In this document: piece by piece, positions 43,883 through 53,850 of the stretch | Position numbering within the stretch: position 1 is the stretch's first letter | How the letters are laid out: each line of letters opens with the position of its first letter | Source: Spinacia oleracea | Lineage: Eukaryota; Streptophyta; Magnoliopsida; Caryophyllales; Amaranthaceae | Length of the DNA stretch: 64,000 bases | Reading direction: 5' to 3' | Assembly: GCF_020520425.1 (NCBI RefSeq) | Contig: NC_079487.1 | Location: 80,853,141 to 80,917,140 of the forward strand | Made by a program: the position numbers and the translations under genes | Notes under the pieces: generated by a model | The model's database searches: none | Seen by the model: the letters and a program-made list of their open reading frames with translations, nothing else | Told to the model about the DNA's origin: nothing

Positions 43883-46555
43883 TCAAAGCCATTCTCCAAT
43901 ATGCTTGATTCCCATAGCTGCAGTGTGCGAGTTGTGCTTCACCTGCGGCAGAGGTTTAGTTAATGGATCTGATATGTTGTCATCAGTTCCAATCTTGCTT
44001 ATCTCGACTTCTTTTCTTTCAACGAACTCTCGTAGAAGGTGAAATCTACGAAGTACATGCTTGACTCTCTGGTGGTGTCTAGGCTCTTTTGCCTGTGCAA
44101 TAGCTCCGTTATTGTCACAATACAGGGCTATTGGTCCTTTAATGGAGGGGACTACACCAAGTTCACCTATGAACTTCCTTAGCCATATAGCTTCCTTTGC
44201 TGCTTCATGTGCAGCAATGTACTCCGCTTCAGTTGTAGAATCCGCAATGGTGCTTTGCTTAGCACTTTTCCAGCTTACTGCTCCTCCGTTGAGGCAGAAG
44301 ACAAACCCAGACTGTGATCTGAAATCATCTTTGTCGGTTTGGAAACTTGCGTCCGTATAGCCTTTAACAATTAATTCATCATCTCCACCATAGACCAGGA
44401 AGTCATCTTTGTGCCTTTTCAGGTACTTCAGAATGTTCTTGGCAGCAGTCCAATGCGCCTCTCCTGGGTCTGACTGGTATCTGCTCGTAGCACTGAGTGC
44501 GTACGCAACATCCGGGCGTGTACATATCATAGCATACATTATTGAACCAATCAATGATGCATATGGAATCCCATTCATTCGTCTACGCTCATCAAGTGTT
44601 TTTGGGCACTGAGTCTTGCTTAGAGTCATTCCATGAGACATGGGTAGGTAGCCTCGCTTAGAGTCCGCCATCTTGAACCTATCAAGCACCTTATTGATAT
44701 AAGTGCTTTGACTAAGTCCAATCATCTTTTTAGATCTATCTCTGTAAATCTTGATGCCCAATATGTACTGTGCTTCTCCTAGATCCTTCATCGAAAAACA
44801 TTTCCCAAGCCAAATCTTGACAGAGTTCAACATAGGAATGTTATTTCCGATAAGTAATATGTCGTCGACATATAATACTAGGAAAGCAATTTTGCTCCCA
44901 CTGACCTTCTTGTATACACAAGATTCGTCTGCGTTCTTGATGAAACCAAAGTCACTGACTGCTTCATCAAAACGTATATTCCAGCTCCTGGATGCCTGCT
45001 TCAATCCGTAGATTGACTTCTTTAGCTTGCATACCTTTTTAGCATTCTTTGGATCCTCAAAACCTTCAGGCTGTGTCATAAACACAGTTTCTGTTAAAAC
45101 GCCGTTTAAGAAAGCAGTTTTGACATCCATCTGCCATATTTCGTAATCGTAATATGCAGCGATTGCTAACATTATTCGAATAGACTTTAGCATTGCAACT
45201 GGTGAAAAGGTTTCATCGTAATCCACACCGTGGACTTGCCTGTAACCTTTTGCAACCAATCTAGCTTTGAAAACTTCAAGTTTCCCATCCTTGTCCTTTT
45301 TCAGTTTGAAAACCCATTTGCTTCCAATGGCTTGGTAGCCATCTGGCAAATCGACCAAATCCCATACTTGGTTTTCAGACATGGAGTCCAATTCAGATTG
45401 CATGGCTTCTTGCCATTGTTTGGAGCTAGGGCTCGTCATAGCTTGTTTGTAAGTCGCAGGTTCATCACTTTCAAGTAATAGAACGTCATAGCTCTCGTTC
45501 GTCAAAATACCTAAGTACCTTTCCGGTTGAGATCTATATCTTTGCGATCTACGCGGGGTAACATTTCTAGATTGACCATGATTCTCACCAGATTCTTCTA
45601 AAGATCTCTGAGTTTCATCCTGAATGTCATCTTGAGCATTCTCTAGAGTTTGTTGTTCGACTCGAATTTCTTCGAGGTCTACTTTTCTCCCACTTGTCAT
45701 TTTGGAAATGTGATCTTTCTCCAAAAAGACACCATCTCGAGCAACAAACACCTTGTTCTCAGATGTATTGTAGAAGTAATACCCCTTTGTTTCCTTTGGA
45801 TAGCCCACAAGGATACATTTGTTAGATTTTGGATGAAGTTTGTCTGAAATTAATCGTTTGACGTAAACTTCACATCCCCAAATCTTAAGAAAAGACACAT
45901 TTGGAGGCTTTCCAAACCATAATTCGTATGGAGTCTTTTCGACAGCTTTAGACGGAGCTCTATTTATAGTGAGTGCAGCTGTATTTAGTGCATGTCCCCA
46001 AAATTCTAATGGAAGTTCGGCCTGACCTATCATTGACCTGACCATGTCTAGCAAGGTTCTGTTCCTCCGTTCCGACATACCATTCCATTGTGGTGTTCCA
46101 GGAGGAGTCAATTCTGATAGAATTCCACATTCTTTCAGATGGTCATCAAATTCATAGCTCAGATATTCACCGCCTCTATCAGACCGCAGTGCCTTAATCT
46201 TCTTGCCTAATTGATTCTCTACTTCACTCTGAAATTCCTTAAATTTGTCAAAGGATTCAGACTTATGCTTCATTAGGTAGACATAACCATACCTACTGAA
46301 GTCATCAGTGAAAGTGATAAAGTAGCTGAAACCACCTCTAGCATTTGTACTCATTGGTCCACATACATCTGTATGGATTAAACCCAATAGTTCATTTGCT
46401 CTTTCTCCAACTTTAGAGAAAGGTTGCTTTGTCATTTTGCCAAGTAAACATGATTCGCATTTACCATAATCCTCTAAGTCAAATGGTTCTAGAATTCCTT
46501 CCTTTTGAAGTCTTTCTAAGCGTTTCAAGTTTATATGGCCTAATCGACAATGCCA
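43883..46555 (-). CDS. pol: Copia integrase, reverse transcriptase and RNase H
   Basis: Open frame of at least 881 codons from the Met at 46528; the same frame is open further upstream through LTYLWHCRLGHINLKRLERL, the pre-integrase domain, so the true start is in the preceding gag-protease frame. Domains in order: GAG-pre-integrase with CESCLLGK, integrase core (LIHTDVCGPM, ALRSDRGGEY, NGMSERRNR), the linker, reverse transcriptase (AFLNGVLTETVFMTQPEGF, catalytic YVDDILLIGNN), and RNase H (SSKQSTIADS-like segment read as KSAKQSTIADSTTEAEY, then CDNNGAIAQAKEPRHHQRVK and DPLTKPL). No internal stop. It is separated from gag-protease by one base in a run of A near 46580. Confidence 0.9.
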   Translation of the reverse strand, partial: WHCRLGHINLKRLERLQKEGILEPFDLEDYGKCESCLLGKMTKQPFSKVGERANELLGLIHTDVCGPMSTNARGGFSYFITFTDDFSRYGYVYLMKHKSESFDKFKEFQSEVENQLGKKIKALRSDRGGEYLSYEFDDHLKECGILSELTPPGTPQWNGMSERRNRTLLDMVRSMIGQAELPLEFWGHALNTAALTINRAPSKAVEKTPYELWFGKPPNVSFLKIWGCEVYVKRLISDKLHPKSNKCILVGYPKETKGYYFYNTSENKVFVARDGVFLEKDHISKMTSGRKVDLEEIRVEQQTLENAQDDIQDETQRSLEESGENHGQSRNVTPRRSQRYRSQPERYLGILTNESYDVLLLESDEPATYKQAMTSPSSKQWQEAMQSELDSMSENQVWDLVDLPDGYQAIGSKWVFKLKKDKDGKLEVFKARLVAKGYRQVHGVDYDETFSPVAMLKSIRIMLAIAAYYDYEIWQMDVKTAFLNGVLTETVFMTQPEGFEDPKNAKKVCKLKKSIYGLKQASRSWNIRFDEAVSDFGFIKNADESCVYKKVSGSKIAFLVLYVDDILLIGNNIPMLNSVKIWLGKCFSMKDLGEAQYILGIKIYRDRSKKMIGLSQSTYINKVLDRFKMADSKRGYLPMSHGMTLSKTQCPKTLDERRRMNGIPYASLIGSIMYAMICTRPDVAYALSATSRYQSDPGEAHWTAAKNILKYLKRHKDDFLVYGGDDELIVKGYTDASFQTDKDDFRSQSGFVFCLNGGAVSWKSAKQSTIADSTTEAEYIAAHEAAKEAIWLRKFIGELGVVPSIKGPIALYCDNNGAIAQAKEPRHHQRVKHVLRRFHLLREFVERKEVEISKIGTDDNISDPLTKPLPQVKHNSHTAAMGIKHIGEWL

Positions 46556-46574
46556 CAGATAGGTGAGATCTGAA

Positions 46575-47849
46575 TCATCCTTTTTTGGCCTTTTTGGTAT
46601 TTATGTTATATACTTGTTTGTCGTGATCTAATAAATAAAGTCCATTGACTAATCTAGCAGATCCATAAAACATCTCTTTAAAATAAAACGAACAACTATT
46701 GTCTTTTATTAAAAAGGAAAATCCCTTAGCATCTAAGCAAGAAACTGAAATGATGTTTTTAGTAAGACTTGGAACATGGAAACATTCTTCCAGTTCCAAA
46801 ACTAGCCCGGAGGGCAACGACAAATAGTAAGTTCCTACAGCTAATGCAGCAATCCGTGCTCCATTTCCCACTCGTAGGTCGACTTCACCCTTGCTTAACT
46901 TTCTACTTCTTCTTAGTCCCTGTGGATTGGAACATAAGTGTGAGCCACAACCTGTATCTAATACCCAAGAAGTTGAATTAGCAAGTATACAGTCTATAAC
47001 GAAAATACCTGAAGATGGAACGACTGTTCCGTTCTTCTGATCTTCCTTTAGCTTCAAGCAATCTCTCTTCCAATGCCCCTTCTTCTTGCAGTAGAAGCAT
47101 TCGGATTCAGAAGTGGGTTGACTGACCTTCCTCTTTATAGATTTGGCGCCAGTTTGCTTAGTTGGGCTGGCCTTGTTGCCACCTTTGTTAGCATTCCTCT
47201 TCTTTCCAGATTTCTTGAACTTGCCCCCACGCACCATAAGCACATCCTGCTTATCACTTTTGAGCGTCTTTTCAGCGGTCTTCAGCATACCGTGAAGCTC
47301 AGTGAGCGTTTTGTCCAGACTATTCATACTGTAGTTCAGTTTGAACTGATCATACCCGCTATGAAGAGAATGGAGGATGGTGTCTATAGCCATTTCCTGA
47401 GAAAATTGCTGATCCAGCCGACTCATATTCTCAATGAGTCCAATCATTTTGAGAACATGTGGACTTACGGGCTCGCCTTTCTTAAGCTTGGTCTCAAGAA
47501 TTTGCCTATGAGTCTCGAATCTTTCGACTCGAGCCAGATCTTGGAACATGTTCTTCAACTCACTGATGATTGTGAAAGCATCTGAGTTGATGAACGTTTT
47601 CTGCAGATCCGCACTCATGGTGGCGAGCATTAGACATTTCACATCCTTGTTGGCATCAATCCAACGATTGAGGGCTGCCTGAGTGACCCCGTCGCCTGCA
47701 GCTTCGGGCATCGCCTCATCTAGGACATACTCCTTTTCTTCCTGCATAAGAACTATTTGCAAGTTCCTTTGCCAGTCAAGGAAGTTTTTCCCGTTCAACT
47801 TCTCCTTTTCGAGAATTGGTCGAATGTTGAATGAATTGTTGTTTGCCAT
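46575..47849 (-). CDS. gag: Copia Gag and aspartic protease
   Basis: The start is placed at the ATG at 47849 (MANNNSFNIRPILEKEKLNG), the usual Copia Gag start; the frame is open for 31 more codons upstream without gag similarity. Gag motifs include LNGKNFLDWQRNLQIVL and LKTAEKTL, then a basic region and the zinc knuckle CFYCKKKGHWKRDC. The protease follows with WVLDTGCGSHLC (catalytic DTG) and ARIAALAVGTYYLSL. The frame ends ...YNINTKKAKKG and stops. The integrase frame resumes in the same run of six A if one A is skipped. This is either a one-base insertion in this copy, a sequencing error in a homopolymer, or a +1 shift site; the sequence alone does not decide. Confidence 0.9.
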   Translation of the reverse strand: MANNNSFNIRPILEKEKLNGKNFLDWQRNLQIVLMQEEKEYVLDEAMPEAAGDGVTQAALNRWIDANKDVKCLMLATMSADLQKTFINSDAFTIISELKNMFQDLARVERFETHRQILETKLKKGEPVSPHVLKMIGLIENMSRLDQQFSQEMAIDTILHSLHSGYDQFKLNYSMNSLDKTLTELHGMLKTAEKTLKSDKQDVLMVRGGKFKKSGKKRNANKGGNKASPTKQTGAKSIKRKVSQPTSESECFYCKKKGHWKRDCLKLKEDQKNGTVVPSSGIFVIDCILANSTSWVLDTGCGSHLCSNPQGLRRSRKLSKGEVDLRVGNGARIAALAVGTYYLSLPSGLVLELEECFHVPSLTKNIISVSCLDAKGFSFLIKDNSCSFYFKEMFYGSARLVNGLYLLDHDKQVYNINTKKAKKG

Positions 47850-50622
47850 ATTAAAAACTACAATTGAAAAGCATAAACAAATAAATAACCATTCACAGTT
47901 TCTCTTAATAAACTTAAATTCTAGCATACATGCATAATTCAATGTTTATTAAGCATTTTATTCAAGTTATGTGTTCCGGCAGGTGTGAACAAAATGATTC
48001 CAAGATCCTAAAATCATTGAAGAACTAAGCACAGTTTGTCGACTTAATCCTAGAACATCTTAGGTAAGCAAAAGCCTTTTGCTAATAGTCTAGAAACTAT
48101 TCTTGGTTGATAGGTACGTCTAAGAACTTATTAGGTAAACCTATCGATTTTGCCACGACATAAAAGGACTCCTTACTTATATCGTTGAGTTTCACCAAAA
48201 CTAACATGTACTCACAATTGTTTGTGTACCTTGCCCCTTTAGGACCAATAAGTAACACCTCGCTGAGCGAAAACTATTACTAGATTGATGTAAAGGATAT
48301 CCAAGCAAGTGTATATTTTGGCATGGCACCTTTTAACTCAATTTTTAAGTTTGGAACTTAAGGCTCTTACTATGTTGGTTAGATTTTAAGTGAACTAAAA
48401 TCCTTAATCATGCAACATAATCAAGCTTTTGATCTCATGCATTTTAAGACATATTTAAAAGCAATAAATAACTTAAAACATGCATAAGATTAAATGTGAT
48501 CTAGTATGGCCCGACTTCATCTTGAAGCTTTGACTTCAAAGTCCGTCTTGAAAATCTCCGTGGGAGGCACCATTTTCTTCAAATAGGATAAGCTATAACT
48601 AATTACAACTATTTGATGGTTCGCAGACCATATTTGAATTGAAAAATAACTTTGGTACTTTAGACCAATTACATTCAAATTAATGGTACGCAGACCATAT
48701 TTTCTATCCTATTTGGGCCATACTAGTCACTTCATAACCTGCAAAACAGTACATATATAATATATACCATTCACCCATTCATTATCATGAATGGCCCACA
48801 TAGCTGGTTAGTAAAACACATTATGCATCACGTAAACATTTGCAGCAATTAATCAAGGGCACCAATAATCTACCAATTATTCAGTCCTTATTAATTCTAA
48901 TCAAGTTGTTTTAACCTTAAGGATTTGTAGACCTAATCAAGAGTTTATGACTAAAAAGCGCTCCCACTTAAACCAATAAATTCATATGCTTTACTAATTT
49001 TAAACATAAAAATGTATTTCTAGTCTAACCGGAAACATACAAATTTAATTAAAATTTAAAGCTCATATAAATTTATAATTGAATCCAAAAAGTTTAATTT
49101 AATTTCAGTCGTTATTTAAATTAATTCATGATTTTAATTTTAGTAAAATAATTAGAATAAATAAAATTTATTATAATTACAATATTCAAAATTAAAATCC
49201 AAGAAAATAATTTAAATTATTAATTTTAAAATTAATTAAAATTACGTGAACTGAAATTTTCAAATTAAACATTCAAAACGATCTAATCGTAACGCAAACA
49301 CCCTACGCATTGCACGCCCATGGGCCGCACGCACACAGCCATTGCAGGCCATGTGCACGCAGCCCATGCGCTCGTCGCATAGCTGCTGCATCTCCCATCG
49401 CAAGCCATCGCACGCTGTGGTGCTCGCTGTGCGCGCCAGCGCTCATCGCACGCGAGCCATCGCTCGCAGTGCGCGCTCGCCAGCGCTCGCTGCGCGCGCT
49501 CCATAGCTCGCTGTGCGCGCGAGCCATTGCTCACTGTGCGCGCGAGCCATCGCTCGCTGTGCGCGCGAGCAACGCTGGGCGCAGCGCTCGTGGCACGAGA
49601 GCTTGCGCTCGCTGCGCGCGAGGCTGCGCGCTCTTGCGCGAGGCAGTGCGCGTTGTGGCGCAGCTCGCTTGCTGCCCACACGCGACTGCCTTGGCTTGCC
49701 TTTCGCCCATGCCCATTTGTTCATAGCTCGTGGCCCACGACACAAGGCAGGGCTGCTGCCTTGTGCTCGTGCACCTTGCCTTGCTCATTGCATTGGTGCC
49801 GCACGGGCGACGAGCTCCCTTGCTCGTCGTCGCATGCCCGCACTATACAACACCCCTTAAGGGTAACACGAAGCGTCCATTGCTTAGTGCGTGCAAGTTA
49901 TATGAACGAATCGCATAAAAATTTAAAATTTATATTTAAAATTAATGACAAATTAATAAATAATATTAATTTCATAATTTTAGGGCGAAAAAATCGAAAA
50001 TTTATTATTCAATTGATTTTCGATTGTTATGGATTCAAGTCTAGGTCATAAAAATTTAAAATTTATCATAAATTTACAATTTTTATGGTGGTTTTTAATC
50101 ATAGGTTTCTAATTAAATTATAATTAATTATGAAAATCAAATTAATTCTAAATTATTCTAATTTTCAACAAATTAATCATAATTACAAATTAGATTGCAT
50201 AATTAACAAGGCTAGGCATTCAAACTTGTTAAACATATACAGTAGGTCAATCAAAAATTCAAGATTTATCAACAAGAATCGCAAATATTTAATTTAACAT
50301 CTTAAATTTACGAAATTTTGCATTCGAAAAACTAAAACCTTCGAAAAGTCATAGTTAGGCTTCGAATTTGAGAATTCTGGGTTCGGCAGAAAAAAAATAT
50401 TTTTGTCAAAATTTTAGAATGCCTTTTACATGCGGAATTGACACAAAAATCACTCGATTTGGATGAGTAACGAAGAAACTGCCGAAAAACTACGTACGTA
50501 TAATTAAATAAACGCAATTTGCAATTAATTAACAATTACGAAAATTAATCACCCCTTTTAATTCTTGCAAATTTGTAATATTTAACCATGTTCATGCAAA
50601 TTAGATTATGAAAATAATAAGG
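47850..50622 (-). other. Very long Copia leader between PBS and gag
   Basis: About 2.8 kb separates the PBS from the Gag start, far longer than in most Copia elements. It is AT-rich except for the GC-rich array at 49283-49856. The region 48600-48720 repeats the word GCAGACCATATTT. No convincing ORF is present; frames of 70-174 codons across the GC-rich block run on both strands and in several frames at once, as expected of low-complexity DNA. Confidence 0.75.
49283..49856. repeat. GC-rich tandem array in the Copia leader
   Basis: Units of GAGCCATYGCTCRCTGTGCG type recur, with an exact 23-bp period at 49498, 49521, 49544 and 49567. Looser GCGCTCGCTGCGCGCG variants occur to about 49640, and GC-rich non-tandem sequence continues to 49856. 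The units contain GCGCGC palindromes and would fold strongly as RNA. Confidence 0.85.
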
Positions 50623-50636
50623 GGCTCGTGATACCA
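50623..50636 (-). other. Copia primer-binding site
   Basis: The minus strand reads TGGTATCACGAGCC one base after the 5' LTR end, a tRNA-Met-type PBS. Confidence 0.85.
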
Positions 50637-50637
50637 C

Positions 50638-52016
50638 TGTTAGGTTATGATACATATGATACTACATAAATCATGCGGAAACAACCATTAACCCAGGAAT
50701 ACATATTATTTACACATAATCATATAGCATAATTTAGATGCATACTCTTTGTTGCGTGCCCTCCCTAGCTGCGCCCGAACCGAACAAGAACAAGTCTTTA
50801 GGACTCCAAGTGTCGTCCCTCCGTAGATAGTCCACAGCACGTCCGGATCCGCCTTAAGATTGACCAACTAGAACCGCCCTTAAGGTACTAGAATTTTCGG
50901 CACTTTTGAGCAAGATGTGTGTCTGAATTTTTCTCTCAAAACTCACTTTGAATACTTTAAAACTCGTTATAAATTGTGAACCCAGGCCACATATTTATAG
51001 GGGTATGGAAAGAGAATTGGAATCCTATTAGGATACAAATTAATTAAACTTAGAATCCTACAAGAACTCTAATTAATTAATTTATCAAATAGAATTAGGA
51101 ATTTAATCATTAACCAAACTCTGCACGTTTTAGGAATCGTGCATGAACACAAACACTTACACACACACACACGGCAGCCACGATGGGCCGCCCATGCGCG
51201 TGCGTGCGAGCAGCAGCCCACGCAGCGAGGCCTACGCGAGCTACAAGCCCACGTAAGCACCTGCGCGCGCTGCGCGCGCTGTGCGCGCTGCCACGACCTG
51301 CTGGGCTTGGCCTTGCGCTGGGCCTGGCGTGGCCTTGGCTGTTCGTGTGGCGCGCTTGGCTTGCTGGGCGATGGCCTGGCTTCGTGCTGGGCCCTCGTCC
51401 GGCAGGCCTCGTCCGATGCTTATTCGTACGATACGCTTCCGATTAAATTTCCGATTCCGGAATTCATTTCCGATACGAACAATATTTAACATTTCCGATT
51501 CCGGAATTAATTTCCGTTTCGAACAAATATTTAATATTTCCGTTTCCGGAATTATTTTCCGATTCTGGCAATATTTCCATTTCCGATAATATTTTCCGAT
51601 ACGTACCATGTTTCCGTTTCCGGCAACATCTACGACTTGGATAATATTTATATTTCCGATACGATCCATATTTCCGTTTCCGGCAATATCATTGTTTCCG
51701 GAGTATTCATTTCTTGCTTGTGACGATCTCAGCTCCCACTGAAACCAAGATCCTTCGATTCCGAATATTCATAGATGGAGTATTTAATGCCATTAAATAC
51801 TTGATCCGTTTACGTACTATTTGTGTGACCCTACGGGTTCAGTCAAGAGTAAGCTGTGGATTAATATCATTAATTCCACTTGAACTGAAGCGGCCTCTAG
51901 CTAGGCATTCAGCTCACTTGATCTCACTGAATTATTAACTTGTTAATTAATACTGAACCGCATTTATTAGACTTATCATAGAATGCATACTTGGACCAAG
52001 GGCATTATTTCCTTCA
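50638..52016 (-). repeat. C1 5' LTR, complete
   Basis: On the plus strand it begins TGTTAGGTTATG and ends TTTCCTTCA, 1379 bp. The following CTCCG (52017-52021) would be the target duplication, but the other flank is lost. It contains the GC-rich block and the TTTCCG array. Confidence 0.92.
50992..50999 (-). promoter_or_regulatory. TATA box of the Copia 5' LTR
   Basis: The minus strand reads CCCCTATAAATATG. TATAAATA is a good TATA box, about 350 bp before the LTR end, so transcription would start around 50960 and run into the leader. The same box is at 41995-42002 in the other LTR. Confidence 0.7.
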
Positions 52017-52039
52017 CTCCGCACGAGAGTCGCTCCTGA

Positions 52040-52531
52040 GTAATCATTACAGAGAATGGAAGATAAATTATGACTAGTCTTAGGATCTAAACATTTTCCC
52101 CACAATGAGGTGTCCAACATTAGCTATCCAATCCGCTGCTGAGTTTGATTATCTGAAAACATGATCAATTTCCCAAGTGTCGAAAAGGTCGAGGAGATGC
52201 TTAATATCCTTTATGATGTTATTAATTTTCCATGGAGGCGCACAATTTCCTTTAACAGAGTTGATGACAAGAAGATTATCACCTTCGATCTGAATGTGAG
52301 TAATGTTGAGTCGTCGAGCTTCTTGGAGACTTTTGTGGAGGGCAATAGCTTCAGCCATGATACATAGATATAAATTGTAATTGTATAAGTATTGAAGAAA
52401 GGCCTATGAGCCATAATGAAGCCCAATCCAGTTACTAGAATTCCATGTAAAGACCATGTATTAACTAGCCGTTTTTTGCCATTTCCGTCAACTATTTTGT
52501 GGCAACATGTGACTGATTCTAGGTGTGACAT
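52040..52531 (-). pseudogene. RNase H-like fragment of a LINE-type polyprotein
   Basis: The minus strand encodes VTGLGFIMAH near 52420-52450. In a different frame from 52358 it reads MAEAIALHKSLQEARRLNIT, HIQIEGDNLLVINSVKG and LFDTWEIDHVFR; the next part, AADWIANVGH, is in a third frame. Together these follow the plant RVT_3 RNase H fold found at the end of L1-type LINE proteins and in related host proteins. At least two frame breaks are present. The Copia LTR lies immediately to the left at 52016. Confidence 0.7.
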
Positions 52532-52719
52532 GATGTGTTTTTCTAGGTTGATTCTCTAGGCATGCTAGCTGTCTTTCTCTCATTGGTTTGGTATAACTCT
52601 TAGGGCTGTATATAAAGCCTTGCTTAGCCTCTCTTTAGGGCAAACCGCAATGAATGAAACACTGGATTGGAGCAACTGCATTTCCCTACTTCTTTGAGTT
52701 ATATGCAACAATGTTTTCA
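52524..52719 (+). repeat. Short LTR of an Ale-like Copia element
   Basis: The right end TTTTCA abuts the PBS TGGTATCAGAGC (52720-52731). The left end is placed at TGTGACATGATG on the basis of TG and the end of RNase H similarity; it is uncertain. A TATA-like TATATAAAGCC is at 52610-52620, close to the expected start site. Confidence 0.55.
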
Positions 52720-52731
52720 TGGTATCAGAGC
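52720..52731 (+). other. Primer-binding site of the Ale-like Copia
   Basis: TGGTATCAGAGC directly after the LTR end TTTTCA. Confidence 0.85.
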
Positions 52732-52868
52732 TACCAGTTCAGGTTGGTATTGTCTCAACATCTCCTTAAATATTGTATGCTTCAATTAGTGTTAGTTAAT
52801 ACATGATTAGAATAGTTTGATTGATAAAGCTTCAAACTTTGTTATATATATCCTGGTATGTGTGAATC

Positions 52869-53625
52869 GTGTTCATGCCCAGATCTAGATCCAACAATAG
52901 AAATATGACAACCATAGAAACCACTAGCCCTTTATATTTGTATCCTTCTGATGGTAGTACCTCAGTAGTAGTAGAAAAACTTCAGGGGGGATCTAACTAC
53001 AGATCGTGGAAGAGATCTTTTGAAATCACTCTAGCTGCAAAAATAAAGCTAGGATTTTTTACTAGTTTAGTCAAAAGAGACCCTACTGATGATGTGAAAC
53101 AAGAACATTGGGACACCTGCAATAGCATGGTGATCTCATGGATCATTGGAAATGTGACTGAAAACATAAAAAAGTCTATCATGTTTAGTACAAATGCTTC
53201 TCAAATATGGAAGCAACTTGACCAAAGGTATTCAGTCATAAATGGGTCAAGGAAGTACAAACTAAACAAGAAGATTTATGAGATGAAACAACAAGGAAAA
53301 CCGATTACAGACTATTATACAGATCTGAGAGGATTGTAGGAGGAACTTGAGTCTCTTCACACATACCCACCAATAACTTCCAAGACCACAGAAGTAAATG
53401 CATTCATCAATGCACTCCATCAACAACAAGAAGAGCAGAAGCTATTTCAGTTTCTGAATGGTGTAGATGATGTATATGGAGGATTGAGAAGCAATCTCCT
53501 GATGATGAGTCCCTTACCATCTGTTGACTCTGCCTGCAATGCACTGCAACAAGAAGAGTCTCAAAGAGAGATTCTTAAACCTATCAAAGAGGAATCAGAA
53601 CCTCTAGCCATGTATAGAAAGGGCA
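52869..53625 (+). pseudogene. gag: Ale-like Copia gag, interrupted
   Basis: The frame begins MFMPRSRSNNRNMTTIETT; the Gag start is probably the second Met (MTTIETTSPLYLYPSDG). Copia gag features follow: LQGGSNYRSWKRSFEITLAA, WDTCNSMVISWI and IWKQLDQRYSV. A TAG at 53337-53339 replaces a Trp codon expected from related Gags (RGLWEELE). The frame is open again beyond it through LFQFLNGVDDVYGGLRSNLL until 53625, where a CACTA element starts. The pol part is absent from the window. Confidence 0.8.
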
Positions 53626-53850
53626 CACTACTACAAAATAGGCTTATAGCAACGCCCTTTTATGCAACAGTTTCAATGGCGTTGCTATATCATACTTATT
53701 GCAACAGTTAAATAATTATTAATTTGAGTAGACTTTAACTTTAGAAAAGTGTTACTATAGAAAATCTATTGCAACAGTTGTATAATTTAATTATTTATTG
53801 CAACAGATTTTATTTATATAATATTTTGATGAAATATTGCAACGGTTTTT

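Larger units (their letters stand above)
41796..52016 (-). mobile_element. Copia retrotransposon C1, nearly complete
   Basis: Minus-strand order: 5' LTR (52016-50638), PBS, long leader, gag-protease, integrase-RT-RNase H, PPT, 3' LTR (43019-41796). The 3' LTR lacks its last 155 bp. The two LTRs differ at about 10 of 1224 aligned positions by eye (about 0.8%), so the insertion is young. The gag-protease and pol frames are separated by one base in an A-run, so the copy as written does not give a single polyprotein. Lineage is Tork/Angela-like at a guess. Confidence 0.92.

Noticed and set aside
46575-46590. Programmed +1 frameshift as the default explanation for the Copia break
   Set aside because: A homopolymer indel or sequencing error is equally likely from one copy; kept only as a testable alternative.
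49310-50051. Long overlapping ORFs on both strands in the GC-rich leader
   Set aside because: Several frames on both strands are open at once because the array has few A/T-rich stop codons. Alanine/arginine-rich composition without domain.
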